Below are positions 6,471 to 13,140 of a stretch of DNA of 22,688 nucleotides, piece after piece. Origin of the DNA: a virus. The position numbers and the translations under genes were made by a program. Position 1 is the first letter of the stretch; the number at the start of each line of letters is the position of its first letter. The notes beneath the pieces were generated by a model. It saw only the letters and a program-made list of their open reading frames with translations, made no database searches and was not told the DNA's origin. Location of the stretch: positions 1 to 22,688 of the IMG/VR virus record IMGVR_UViG_3300011116_000314; one strand, written 5' to 3'.

Positions 6471-7381
6471 GTGAAACAGAAAACCCGTGTCTGCGGGAAT
6501 ACAACAAAGACCACTGTTGGCAATACGATATTCGTCTCCGTAACCGTGAAGACGATCTGAAAGCCGCAGGACTAACCGAAGATGCTGCACAGGCACTTCG
6601 GGTTTCTGATTTTGTATTCCGCCCACTCAATTCCCCTGAAGACCGTGCCCAAGCAGTAGCGTTCATCAAACGGCACGAGTGGTTGGGTAATCTGTCACAA
6701 TACACTACCCATTGGTTTGGTGCGTACTACCACGATCCACATCAAGGCTTGGTGGGCAAGGACATCATGGCAGGAGTCATCCTGATGAATATGCCCAACG
6801 CATTTTCTAAACTGTTGGGCGAAGACACCAAAACCATTGAGCGATTGGTTAGCCGTGGTGCGTGTGTGTCGTGGAGTCCCAAGAATCTTGCAAGTTCGTT
6901 CCTGATGTGGTGCTGCGGGTGGATGGTGAAGAATACACCGTATCGCCTGTTCACCGCGTACTCTGATCCTACCGCAAAAGAGTTGGGAACCATCTACCAA
7001 GCGTGTAACTGGTACTACTTGGGGCAGGAGTCAGGAACCACCACACGGTACATCAATCCGTACACAGGCAAGGTTGTGAGTGACCGCTTCTTCCGTGTGC
7101 GTAGTGCGTACAAGAAGTACGCCAAAGAGTTGGGCATCAAGTGGCAACGGGATTGGAACAACGATCAGCGTATGCTGTGGGAGAATGTGCCTGCGGAAGT
7201 GGAAGCCCAACTCCGTGCACACAGCAAAAAGAAACAGAGCGAGTCTCAAAAGATTCAGATGCCAAGCAAACACAAGTACGCTTTTGTGTTGGGTGCAACC
7301 AAAGCCGAAACCAAGAAGTTGAGACGGGAGTTTGAAGAGCGAAATCCACCCAAGCCGTATCCAAAAGAAAGGGGCAAGTGA
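6467..7381 (+). CDS. Mom-like GNAT-fold protein, candidate DNA adenine modification enzyme
   Basis: A 304-residue protein. The core resembles the Mom family of GNAT-fold enzymes: GVILMNMP (103-110), LVSRGACVSWSPKNLASS (127-144), and AYSDPTAKELGTIYQACNW (164-182) followed by YYLGQESG. In phage Mu, Mom adds a methylcarbamoyl group to adenine and shields DNA from restriction. The pattern SYxDPxxxxxGTIYQAxNWxYxG is typical of that group. Residues about 240-304 are a Lys/Arg-rich tail. It overlaps the preceding gene by ATGA. The GC-rich codon use matches the phage core and contrasts with the homing-type genes on both sides, so it may be an older resident invaded by them. It could instead be a GNAT protein acting on another substrate. 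Confidence 0.62.
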   Translation: MSETENPCLREYNKDHCWQYDIRLRNREDDLKAAGLTEDAAQALRVSDFVFRPLNSPEDRAQAVAFIKRHEWLGNLSQYTTHWFGAYYHDPHQGLVGKDIMAGVILMNMPNAFSKLLGEDTKTIERLVSRGACVSWSPKNLASSFLMWCCGWMVKNTPYRLFTAYSDPTAKELGTIYQACNWYYLGQESGTTTRYINPYTGKVVSDRFFRVRSAYKKYAKELGIKWQRDWNNDQRMLWENVPAEVEAQLRAHSKKKQSESQKIQMPSKHKYAFVLGATKAETKKLRREFEERNPPKPYPKERGK

Positions 7382-8058
7382 TGGGAACTAATCGTCATAG
7401 AGGCAAGATATTGGTTTGTGGTGTCGGTTATAATGATGTGGATGCCGCCACCCAGCGTTTGGAAAATGGTAAACTGGTTGTAACCCCGCACTATGGTGTA
7501 TGGAAAAAAATGTTTGATAGGTGTTACAATCCAAAACATGTTAAAGCAAAGAACTATATTGGATGCACGGTTCACCCCGATTGGCATAGATTTTCAAAGT
7601 TCAAGGAGTGGGTGGATACTCAACCACAAACAGATTGGCAGGATTTACAAATAGACAAAGACTTGCTAGTGAAGGGCAATAAAGTCTACGGCCCTGATAC
7701 CTGCTGCTTTCTGACCCGTAGAGAGAATAGTGTGTTTAAACCATCCGCTACCAAACTTGGAAGTATTGGCTATTATAAAAAAAGAAAAAAGCCTTGGCAG
7801 GCTAGGGTGTGGAAGAACGGCAAAGATACTTATTTTGGGGTTTACTCAACTAAAGAGGAAGCGGATATTGTTGCCTTTAGGGTAACACTTAAATCAGTCA
7901 TAGACCTAGCCAACGCCAACCCCCACCAGTTCATCCGAGAGGCTATGATGAGATGGGTAGACGAGTGGAAGCAGGAATTGTTATTGCGTGAATCAGCATT
8001 TCAAAAACTTGGAGAAAAAAATAATGGAAACGGAACGCTACAAAATCATCTGTGCTGA
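7381..8058 (+). CDS. AP2/HNH-type homing endonuclease-like protein (copy B)
   Basis: A 225-residue paralogue of the protein at 5847-6470. Matching blocks are LVCGVGYND, HYGVWKKMFDRCYNPKH, NYIGCTVHPDWHRF, QIDKDLLVKGNKVYGPDTC, then KKPWQARVWKNGKDTYFGVYSTKEEA (the AP2-like part). ATG 7381 is chosen over GTG 7378 because it sits about 6 bases after AAAGGGG (7368-7374) and overlaps the upstream TGA by one base. The 3' end overlaps the first part of the split methyltransferase (ATG 8024) by 35 bases in another frame. Such a long overlap suggests that the gene's end was created or extended by insertion. It is AT-rich. Confidence 0.78.
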   Translation: MGTNRHRGKILVCGVGYNDVDAATQRLENGKLVVTPHYGVWKKMFDRCYNPKHVKAKNYIGCTVHPDWHRFSKFKEWVDTQPQTDWQDLQIDKDLLVKGNKVYGPDTCCFLTRRENSVFKPSATKLGSIGYYKKRKKPWQARVWKNGKDTYFGVYSTKEEADIVAFRVTLKSVIDLANANPHQFIREAMMRWVDEWKQELLLRESAFQKLGEKNNGNGTLQNHLC

Positions 8059-8245
8059 TTGCATAGCAGGCATGAAGACTCTGCCTGATGGCTGTGTACA
8101 CACGGTCATTACATCACCACCGTATTTCGCACTACGCTCATATTTGCCTGATGGAGTAAAACTTCGTGAGGATTTGACACCAGAACAAGTGGAATATGTG
8201 TTGACCGAACTAAAAAATAGAGGTATTAGCCATATTTTGGAGTGA
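8024..8245 (+). CDS. DNA methyltransferase, N-terminal part (split gene, first piece)
   Basis: A 73-residue fragment of a beta-class amino-methyltransferase (N6-adenine or N4-cytosine). It opens YKIICADCIAGMKTLPDG and carries the catalytic motif IV TSPPYFALRSYLP (about 30-42). Reading ends at TGA 8243-8245 after ISHILE, just before an HNH endonuclease gene. The rest of the enzyme resumes at about 8838. ATG 8024 is chosen over the longer frame from 7988 because GGAG (8011-8014) precedes it and IICADC matches family N-termini. Alone it lacks the SAM-binding motif, so it would have to associate with the second piece, or be joined by RNA splicing if the insert were an intron. Codon use is phage-core-like. 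Confidence 0.82.
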   Translation: METERYKIICADCIAGMKTLPDGCVHTVITSPPYFALRSYLPDGVKLREDLTPEQVEYVLTELKNRGISHILE

Positions 8246-8246
8246 T
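8235..8246 (+). repeat. left copy of an imperfect 12-base repeat flanking the HNH insertion
   Basis: TTTTGGAGTGAT here and TTTTGGTATGAT at 8831-8842 differ at two positions. They bracket the HNH gene and the break in the methyltransferase. Both are followed within a few bases by ATACA and TAG. They are 596 bases apart, so simple recombination between them would not restore the methyltransferase frame. Confidence 0.45.
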
Positions 8247-8274
8247 TCTCTATACATAGTATGGAGGGAAATAT

Positions 8275-8841
8275 ATGCACCAACAAAGAAAAACAGACGG
8301 AACCTTTAAGAAAGGCAGTCATTGGAGACATCCTACTAGACTTTGGGACAAGCAATGGCTTGAAGAACAGTATTTGTCAAAGAAACGATCTATGCAAGAA
8401 ATAGCAACTGAAATGGGCGTATCTGAACCCGCTGTTCGTCATTGGATACGAAAGCATCAAATACGGTCACGAAACACATCTGAAGCAAGAGCAATAAAAC
8501 ACTGGGGAGTATATGGTGCAGATAATCCCATGTGGAATAAGAGGGGTGAACTGAATCCAAACTGGAAAGGTGGAGTAACACCCGAGCGGCAGGCTTTTTA
8601 TACAAGTAAGGAATGGAAAGGAGCATGTCGTGCTGTTTGGAATCGTGATGGTTCATGTTGCAGGAGATGTGGAATACACAAATGCGAAGCAGAAGATGTT
8701 CCTTTCCATATACACCACATAAAACCCTTTAGTGAATCAGTTGAATTGAGAACAGATATTGATAATCTTGCTTTGGTTTGTGAGATATGCCACCATTGGA
8801 TACATTCAAAACAAAATACACAGAAAGAGTTTTTGGTATGA
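8275..8841 (+). CDS. HNH homing endonuclease interrupting the methyltransferase gene
   Basis: A 188-residue protein with three parts. A helix-turn-helix at about 22-60 contains QEIATEMGVSEPAVRHWIRK. A NUMOD3-like linker follows (NPMWNKRGELNPNWKGG, about 83-100). The C-terminal HNH nuclease (about 125-180) has CRRCG, the HIHHIKPF catalytic His pair, NLALVCEICHHWIH and two zinc-type CxxC pairs. It would make a cut in a specific DNA site and copy itself there. ATG 8275 has GGAGGG (8263-8268) 6 bases before it. It lies between the two parts of a methyltransferase gene, and its TGA overlaps the ATG of the second part (ATGA at 8838-8841). Flanks outside the ORF are too short for a group I intron core, so it looks like a freestanding homing gene that split its host gene. 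It is AT-rich. Confidence 0.9.
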   Translation: MHQQRKTDGTFKKGSHWRHPTRLWDKQWLEEQYLSKKRSMQEIATEMGVSEPAVRHWIRKHQIRSRNTSEARAIKHWGVYGADNPMWNKRGELNPNWKGGVTPERQAFYTSKEWKGACRAVWNRDGSCCRRCGIHKCEAEDVPFHIHHIKPFSESVELRTDIDNLALVCEICHHWIHSKQNTQKEFLV

Positions 8842-8842
8842 T
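8831..8842 (+). repeat. right copy of the imperfect 12-base repeat flanking the HNH insertion
   Basis: TTTTGGTATGAT matches 10 of 12 bases of 8235-8246. It contains the ATG (8838) from which the second methyltransferase piece is likely translated. It may be the remains of the insertion site, or a chance AT-rich match. Confidence 0.4.
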
Positions 8843-9746
8843 ATACAATAGGTCTGATATACCAGATGATCTTATTCAGTTTTTTGAACTCGCTGAGATT
8901 GGACACGAAGAAACCCCCGAGCAGTATGTACAGAAGATGGTGGAGGTGTTCCGTGAGGTTCGTCGCATTCTGCGAGACGACGGAACCTTGTGGTTGAATC
9001 TTGGCGACTCGTATGCCACCACAAGCGGAGGCATGGAGCAGTTGCGTAAGATGGGTGGAGACACCCCTGCATACGGCAAGATCAAGTACGCTGAAGGCTA
9101 CAAGGGCGTGTCTCAAAAGGGCAAGGCAGGAGCCAAGCGTGAAGGGCTAAAGCACAAGGATTTGATTGGCATTCCGTGGCGGGTTGCTCTTGCACTCCAA
9201 GCAGACGGGTGGTATCTGCGTCAAGACATTATTTGGAACAAGCCCAACCCCATGCCTGAAAGCGTCACAGACAGGTGTACCCGTTCGCATGAATACATTT
9301 TCATGTTGACCAAGCAGCCCAAGTACTACTACGATCACGAAGCAGTCAAGGAAGCCGCTGTGGGCAAGCCTCACGCACCGGGCAACAAGAACCGCACACA
9401 ACCTGAAGACAAGGGTGCTCGTGATCCTGCACTTGAACCTGATCGCGTATGGGCAGCAGACGGCAAGCGAAACAAGCGTTCGGTGTGGACGGTGACAACC
9501 AAGGCATACAAGGGTGCACACTTCGCTACCTACCCGAAGGACTTGATTGAGCCGTGTGTTTTGGCAGGATGCCCTGCCGGTGGCACGGTGTTTGACCCGT
9601 TCACAGGCAGCGGTACAACGGCTGTGGTGGCTCTTACTCACGGACGAAACTACATCGGCACAGAACTCAATCCTGAATATGTGAAACTCGCGGAAGCACG
9701 AATTACTGAAGAAGTCCCTAATACTTTAGAAGGAATGCTGCAATGA
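8838..9746 (+). CDS. DNA methyltransferase, C-terminal part (split gene, second piece)
   Basis: The 302-residue remainder of the beta-class DNA methyltransferase. Conserved blocks are EETPEQYVQKMVEVFREVRRIL and DGTLWLNLGDSYA early, RQDIIWNKPNPMPESV and RSHEYIFMLTK in the middle, and the SAM-binding motif I FDPFTGSGTT with YIGTELNPEYVKLAEARI at the end. The order motif IV then motif I is that of beta-class enzymes. The longer frame opens at 8787, but 8787-8837 lies inside the HNH gene and does not resemble the family. ATG 8838 sits in the ATGA overlap with the HNH stop and precedes the family-like sequence SDIPDDLIQFFELAEIG. Together with 8024-8245 it supplies all the motifs of one enzyme, which probably protects phage DNA or alters expression. 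The target site is unknown. Confidence 0.88.
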   Translation: MIYNRSDIPDDLIQFFELAEIGHEETPEQYVQKMVEVFREVRRILRDDGTLWLNLGDSYATTSGGMEQLRKMGGDTPAYGKIKYAEGYKGVSQKGKAGAKREGLKHKDLIGIPWRVALALQADGWYLRQDIIWNKPNPMPESVTDRCTRSHEYIFMLTKQPKYYYDHEAVKEAAVGKPHAPGNKNRTQPEDKGARDPALEPDRVWAADGKRNKRSVWTVTTKAYKGAHFATYPKDLIEPCVLAGCPAGGTVFDPFTGSGTTAVVALTHGRNYIGTELNPEYVKLAEARITEEVPNTLEGMLQ

Positions 9747-9940
9747 AAAAGAAAAGAAAAAGTAATAGGGGCAAGATAATCAAGGAAGATTTTTACAGAT
9801 TTAATCTACCTGATTGTTATACTAAAAATCCAGAGTTACACGAAAAACGAATTCAAAAAGAAGAAAAAAAGAAGTTGAAAGAAGATCAAGAGTTTTTTGA
9901 ATGGTACGAAAACGAACTTAAGAAATACGGATACAAATGA
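9743..9940 (+). CDS. small basic protein of unknown function
   Basis: A 65-residue, Lys/Glu-rich protein. The first 13 residues are strongly basic (MKKKRKSNRGK), and a predicted helical segment EKRIQKEEKKKLKEDQEFF fills the C-terminal half. It has no cysteine, signal peptide or membrane segment. I do not recognise it. It is joined to both neighbours by ATGA overlaps (9743-9746 and 9937-9940), which supports expression. The basic start could bind nucleic acid, but that is a guess. Confidence 0.6.
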   Translation: MKKKRKSNRGKIIKEDFYRFNLPDCYTKNPELHEKRIQKEEKKKLKEDQEFFEWYENELKKYGYK

Positions 9941-10203
9941 AAAAGAAACTAAAGCCAATCGGAAAATGGGTACTGGTCGCAACCAAACTCGGCGGGCAGA
10001 AGACCACCGAAGCAGGAATCATTTATACTGAAAAAGTTACTTGTAAAATGGTTTGGGGAGAGGTTGTGGATATTGGCCCCGATCTCACCGAAGACATTAA
10101 AATAGGCGACAAGGTGATGTGGGACTTGACAAAGAACCTTGGTCGCGGGTATGATGGCAAGGACTTGGTTCATCAGGACTGGATCGCAATGGTGGAGAGA
10201 TAA
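9937..10203 (+). CDS. GroES-like co-chaperonin (phage gp31 analogue)
   Basis: An 88-residue protein with the GroES beta-barrel plan: a basic start then KPIGKWVLVAT (6-16), a short mobile-loop region KLGGQKTTEAGIIYTEK (17-33) with the family-like TxxAGIIY turn, GEVVDIGPD (41-49), IKIGDKVMW (55-63), and the closing strand DWIAMVER. Co-chaperonins cap the GroEL ring. Phage versions such as T4 gp31 retune the host chaperonin for folding the major capsid protein. The roof-loop region is short, and length is slightly below the usual 95-100 residues of GroES. It sits directly before the polymerase gene (TAATG, one base shared), an unusual neighbourhood. The fold call is fairly confident; chaperonin partnership is inferred from the family. 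Confidence 0.78.
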   Translation: MKKKLKPIGKWVLVATKLGGQKTTEAGIIYTEKVTCKMVWGEVVDIGPDLTEDIKIGDKVMWDLTKNLGRGYDGKDLVHQDWIAMVER

Positions 10204-12749
10204 TGGACTTCTATACAAGCGTTGATCTTCGTGGCAAGAATGTGCTGTATCGCGGATGGCGAAACGGGTGTCGTGTACACGAAGCCATTCCGTTCTGCCC
10301 AACGCTGTACATCAAATCCAAAGAACCCACAGGACTCACAACCATCTACGGCACTCCTGTTGAACCTGTTCAGTTTGACACGGTTCACGAGGCTCGTGAG
10401 TTCATCGACCAATACAAGGATGTAAGCAACTTTGAGATATACGGCAATACCAGTTTCGTATATCAGTACTTGTATAAGGAGTTTCCACACGAAGTGGACT
10501 ACGATTTCTCCCGTCTGCGTGTGGCGTACCTAGACATTGAGACTTCGTGTGACGGAGGTTTCCCGTCTCCTGATTCGCCAACCGAACGCATCATTGCTAT
10601 TACCCTGACTGTGGGCAGCAAGACCTATGTGCTTGGGCTTGGGGACTTCACGCTCCAAGGCGTGGAAGCCGAATGCTTTACAGACGAAGAAGCCCTGCTC
10701 CGACGCTTCGTGGAGATTTGGAAGCACGAAGACCCTGACATTGTGACAGGGTGGAACATCCGCTTCTTCGATATTCCGTACATGGTGGCTCGCATGAATG
10801 CCATCGCAGACGAGTGGGCTAATGCCCTGTCCCCGTGGGGGCGGTTGCGTGAAACCACCGTGAATCGAATGGGACGCGATCAGCGGGTGTTCACCATTGC
10901 AGGCGTGTCTGTGCTTGACTACTTGGAACTGTACATGAAGTTCACCTATGTGAAGCAGGAATCGTATTCTCTCAACCACATCTGTTCGGTGGAGTTGGGC
11001 GAGGAAAAGGTTTCGTATAGCGAATACGACACTCTTCAGGAGTTCTACACACAGAACTTTCAAAAGTTCATGGAGTACAACTACAAGGATGTGGAACTGG
11101 TTGCCAAACTGGAAGAGAAACTGAAACTGCTTGATCTAGCCGTAGCCCTTGCGTATTCGGCTCGTGTAAACTTTGAGGATGTGTTTTCCCAAGTTCGTAC
11201 ATGGGATGCCATTATCCACCATCACCTGATGAACAAGGGCATGGTGGTTCCGCAGAAGCGTGAAGCAGAGAAGAAAGAGCAGTACGCGGGTGCGTATGTG
11301 AAAGACCCGCTGGTGGGAATGCACGATTGGGTGGTGAGTTTCGACTTGAACTCCCTGTATCCCCACCTTATCATGCAGTACAATATTTCACCTGAAACCA
11401 AAGACCCTAATCCCATATGGAAGCGGAACAACATCAGTCCAGACTCCATCTTGAGTAGGAATCGCGGCGAGCCTGTTACAACATTCCTTGATCCTGCGGA
11501 ATACTTGAATGACGGCAAGCGGAGCAACCTGTCTATTGCTGCCAACGGCGTAGCGTTCCGAAAGGATCGTCACGGCTTCCTGCCTGAACTCATGGAAAAG
11601 ATGTACGAGGAACGCAAGCGGTTCAAGGGGCTGATGTTGGACAAGCAGAAGGAGTTGGAAGCACTTCCCGCTGACGCTCCCGCAAGCAAGCGGAAAGCCA
11701 TTGAATACGACATCTCCAAGTACAAGAACTTTCAGATGGTGCGAAAGATTCAGTTGAACTCTGCATACGGAGCCATCGGCAACGAGTATTTCCGATTCTT
11801 TGATGTGGCACTTGCAGAGGCTATCACCCTGTCAGGGCAGTTGAGTATTCAATGGATTGGTGAAGCACTCAACAGGTATCTGAACAAGATATTCAAGACT
11901 GAAGGGCAGGACTATGTGATTGCCAGCGACACCGACTCTGTGTATCTGCGGTTGGGTGAAGCAGTCAAGCAGTCGTTCAAGGGCGAACACGATCCTGAAA
12001 AGGTTGTGGACTTCTTGGACAAGTTCTGTGAGCGGTTGCTCCAACCGTTCATTGACAAGGAGTTTGCCATGTTGGCTAATGTGATGAATGCGTATGCCAA
12101 CAAGATGTTCATGGGGCGAGAAGTGATTGCACAGAAGGGCGTGTGGACTGCCAAGAAGCGGTATATGCTTTCCGTATGGAACAGCGAAGGCGTTCAGTAC
12201 AAGACTCCCAAGTTCAAGATCATGGGTATTGAAACCACTCGTTCCAGCACTCCTGCGTGGGTGCGTAAGGTTCTAAAGAAATCCATTGAAATGGTGCTGC
12301 TAAAGGACGAGGCTACTCTACAGGCATTTGTGAAATCAACCCGTGAAGAATTCAAAGCCCTGCCTCCTGAATCAATGGCATTCCCGCGATCAGTAAACGG
12401 AATGTCTGAATATCGTGACCCCCAAGCGGTATATCGTAAATCCACACCTATTGCGGTCAAGGCAGCACTGCTCCACAACCACTTGGTGCGGGGCAAGAAG
12501 TTAAATAAGAAGTACAGGATTATTGGCGAGGGAGAAAAGATTAAGTTCATCTATTTGCGAACTCCCAATCCGCTGCACGAGCATGTGATTGGTTTCACAA
12601 CCACTCTGCCTCAAGAATTTGAACTTCACAAATATGTGGATTGGGAAATGCAATTTGATAAAGCATTTCTTGAACCGCTCCGCAGTATTACAAATGCTGT
12701 GGGATGGAAAACAGAGTATGAGAATACTTTAGAGTCACTTTTCGTTTGA
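10203..12749 (+). CDS. gp43: replicative DNA polymerase, family B (T4 gp43-like)
   Basis: Copies the phage genome and proofreads. Over 848 residues the 3'-5' exonuclease motifs come first: Exo I YLDIETS with D111 and E113, Exo II GWNIRFFDIPYM, Exo III YNYKDVELV. Polymerase motifs follow: motif A SFDLNSLYPHL with D381, motif B QLNSAYGAIGNEY (NSAYG at 519-523), motif C IASDTDSVY with D576/D578, and the primer-contact motif TAKKRYML. All catalytic residues are present. It is about 50 residues shorter than T4 gp43 and has no intein or intron, unlike several phage polymerases. ATG 10203 shares a base with the preceding TAA. Helicase, primase and recombinase lie downstream on the same strand. No clamp or clamp loader is in this window. 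Confidence 0.97.
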   Translation: MDFYTSVDLRGKNVLYRGWRNGCRVHEAIPFCPTLYIKSKEPTGLTTIYGTPVEPVQFDTVHEAREFIDQYKDVSNFEIYGNTSFVYQYLYKEFPHEVDYDFSRLRVAYLDIETSCDGGFPSPDSPTERIIAITLTVGSKTYVLGLGDFTLQGVEAECFTDEEALLRRFVEIWKHEDPDIVTGWNIRFFDIPYMVARMNAIADEWANALSPWGRLRETTVNRMGRDQRVFTIAGVSVLDYLELYMKFTYVKQESYSLNHICSVELGEEKVSYSEYDTLQEFYTQNFQKFMEYNYKDVELVAKLEEKLKLLDLAVALAYSARVNFEDVFSQVRTWDAIIHHHLMNKGMVVPQKREAEKKEQYAGAYVKDPLVGMHDWVVSFDLNSLYPHLIMQYNISPETKDPNPIWKRNNISPDSILSRNRGEPVTTFLDPAEYLNDGKRSNLSIAANGVAFRKDRHGFLPELMEKMYEERKRFKGLMLDKQKELEALPADAPASKRKAIEYDISKYKNFQMVRKIQLNSAYGAIGNEYFRFFDVALAEAITLSGQLSIQWIGEALNRYLNKIFKTEGQDYVIASDTDSVYLRLGEAVKQSFKGEHDPEKVVDFLDKFCERLLQPFIDKEFAMLANVMNAYANKMFMGREVIAQKGVWTAKKRYMLSVWNSEGVQYKTPKFKIMGIETTRSSTPAWVRKVLKKSIEMVLLKDEATLQAFVKSTREEFKALPPESMAFPRSVNGMSEYRDPQAVYRKSTPIAVKAALLHNHLVRGKKLNKKYRIIGEGEKIKFIYLRTPNPLHEHVIGFTTTLPQEFELHKYVDWEMQFDKAFLEPLRSITNAVGWKTEYENTLESLFV

Positions 12750-12780
12750 GTTGAGCATAGATACAGTAACCCCTTACAAT

Positions 12781-12784
12781 GGAG
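12781..12784 (+). promoter_or_regulatory. ribosome binding site that decides the start at 12793
   Basis: GGAG lies 8 bases before ATG 12793. The reading frame is open from TTG 12751, but that codon has no ribosome site, and the 14 extra residues it would add lie in the intergenic gap after the polymerase gene. The site therefore favours ATG 12793. Confidence 0.6.
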
Positions 12785-12792
12785 ATTTGAAA

Positions 12793-13128
12793 ATGGCAAC
12801 ACTAATTTTGAAGATGCGTAGCGGTGAAGAGATTATCTCAAAGGTGACTGAAAAGTTCACGGGTGAGAATATTACTGGATACACCCTAAAGAATCCGTGC
12901 ATGTTGATTCCTGTTCCCGGTCGTGGTGGTCAGGGTGCTAGCCTTGCCATCGTGCCGTGGATGGCTTCCGTAAAGCAGGATCAGGGATTTGATATTCCTG
13001 CTGATGCCGTGCTGTTTACCGCAGAACCAATGGACGATCTAGCCAACGAGTACAGCAGTGCTTTTGGTTCAGGACTCGTCGTTCCCACCAAGGAGATGGC
13101 AGTTCCGTCGCTCAAGTTGACTACTTGA
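12793..13128 (+). CDS. Sm-like (LSM-fold) small phage protein
   Basis: A 111-residue protein whose first 80 residues read like a small beta-barrel: LILKMRSGEEIISKVTE (4-20), GYTLKNPCMLIPVPG, LAIVPWMASVKQDQGFDIP, then AVLFTAEPMDDLANEYSSAFGSGLVVP. The order 'modulating strand with GEE, KNP, PWM, IP..AVLF.AEP..LANEY...GSG' is shared by small Sm-like proteins encoded beside the replication genes of T4-like cyanophages, as I recall them. Sm/LSM proteins usually form rings that bind RNA. Whether this one does is unknown. It follows the polymerase gene after a 43-base gap with its own ribosome site, and precedes an AT-rich gene that looks inserted. Confidence 0.6.
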   Translation: MATLILKMRSGEEIISKVTEKFTGENITGYTLKNPCMLIPVPGRGGQGASLAIVPWMASVKQDQGFDIPADAVLFTAEPMDDLANEYSSAFGSGLVVPTKEMAVPSLKLTT

Positions 13129-13140
13129 AAGTAAATAAAA

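Noticed and set aside
8787-8837. Start of the second methyltransferase piece at 8787
   Set aside because: This part overlaps the end of the HNH gene and encodes residues unlike the methyltransferase family. ATG 8838 in the ATGA overlap gives the family-like start.
8245-8838. Group I intron within the methyltransferase
   Set aside because: Outside the HNH ORF only about 30 bases remain on the left and almost none on the right, too little for the ribozyme core, and the HNH gene has its own ribosome site. It was not tested by folding, so RT-PCR could still overturn this.
10126-10155. TTGACA-N18-TATGAT inside the GroES-like gene, upstream of the polymerase
   Set aside because: It has an 18-base spacer unlike the 16-base spacing of the two convincing promoters, and both hexamers are explained by coding sequence.
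12751-12780. TTGAGC-N18-TACAAT promoter in the gap after the polymerase gene
   Set aside because: The expected transcript start would fall after the GGAG ribosome site of the 12793 gene, so the two signals are incompatible, and both the hexamers and the spacing are imperfect.
12751-12792. Fourteen-residue N-terminal extension of the Sm-like protein from TTG 12751
   Set aside because: It has no ribosome site and no family resemblance, whereas ATG 12793 has GGAG at a suitable distance.
13130-13137. AGTAAATA as a late promoter for the AT-rich methyltransferase
   Set aside because: The predicted start of transcription would fall within the ATG at 13141, and the box has two mismatches in an AT-rich gap.
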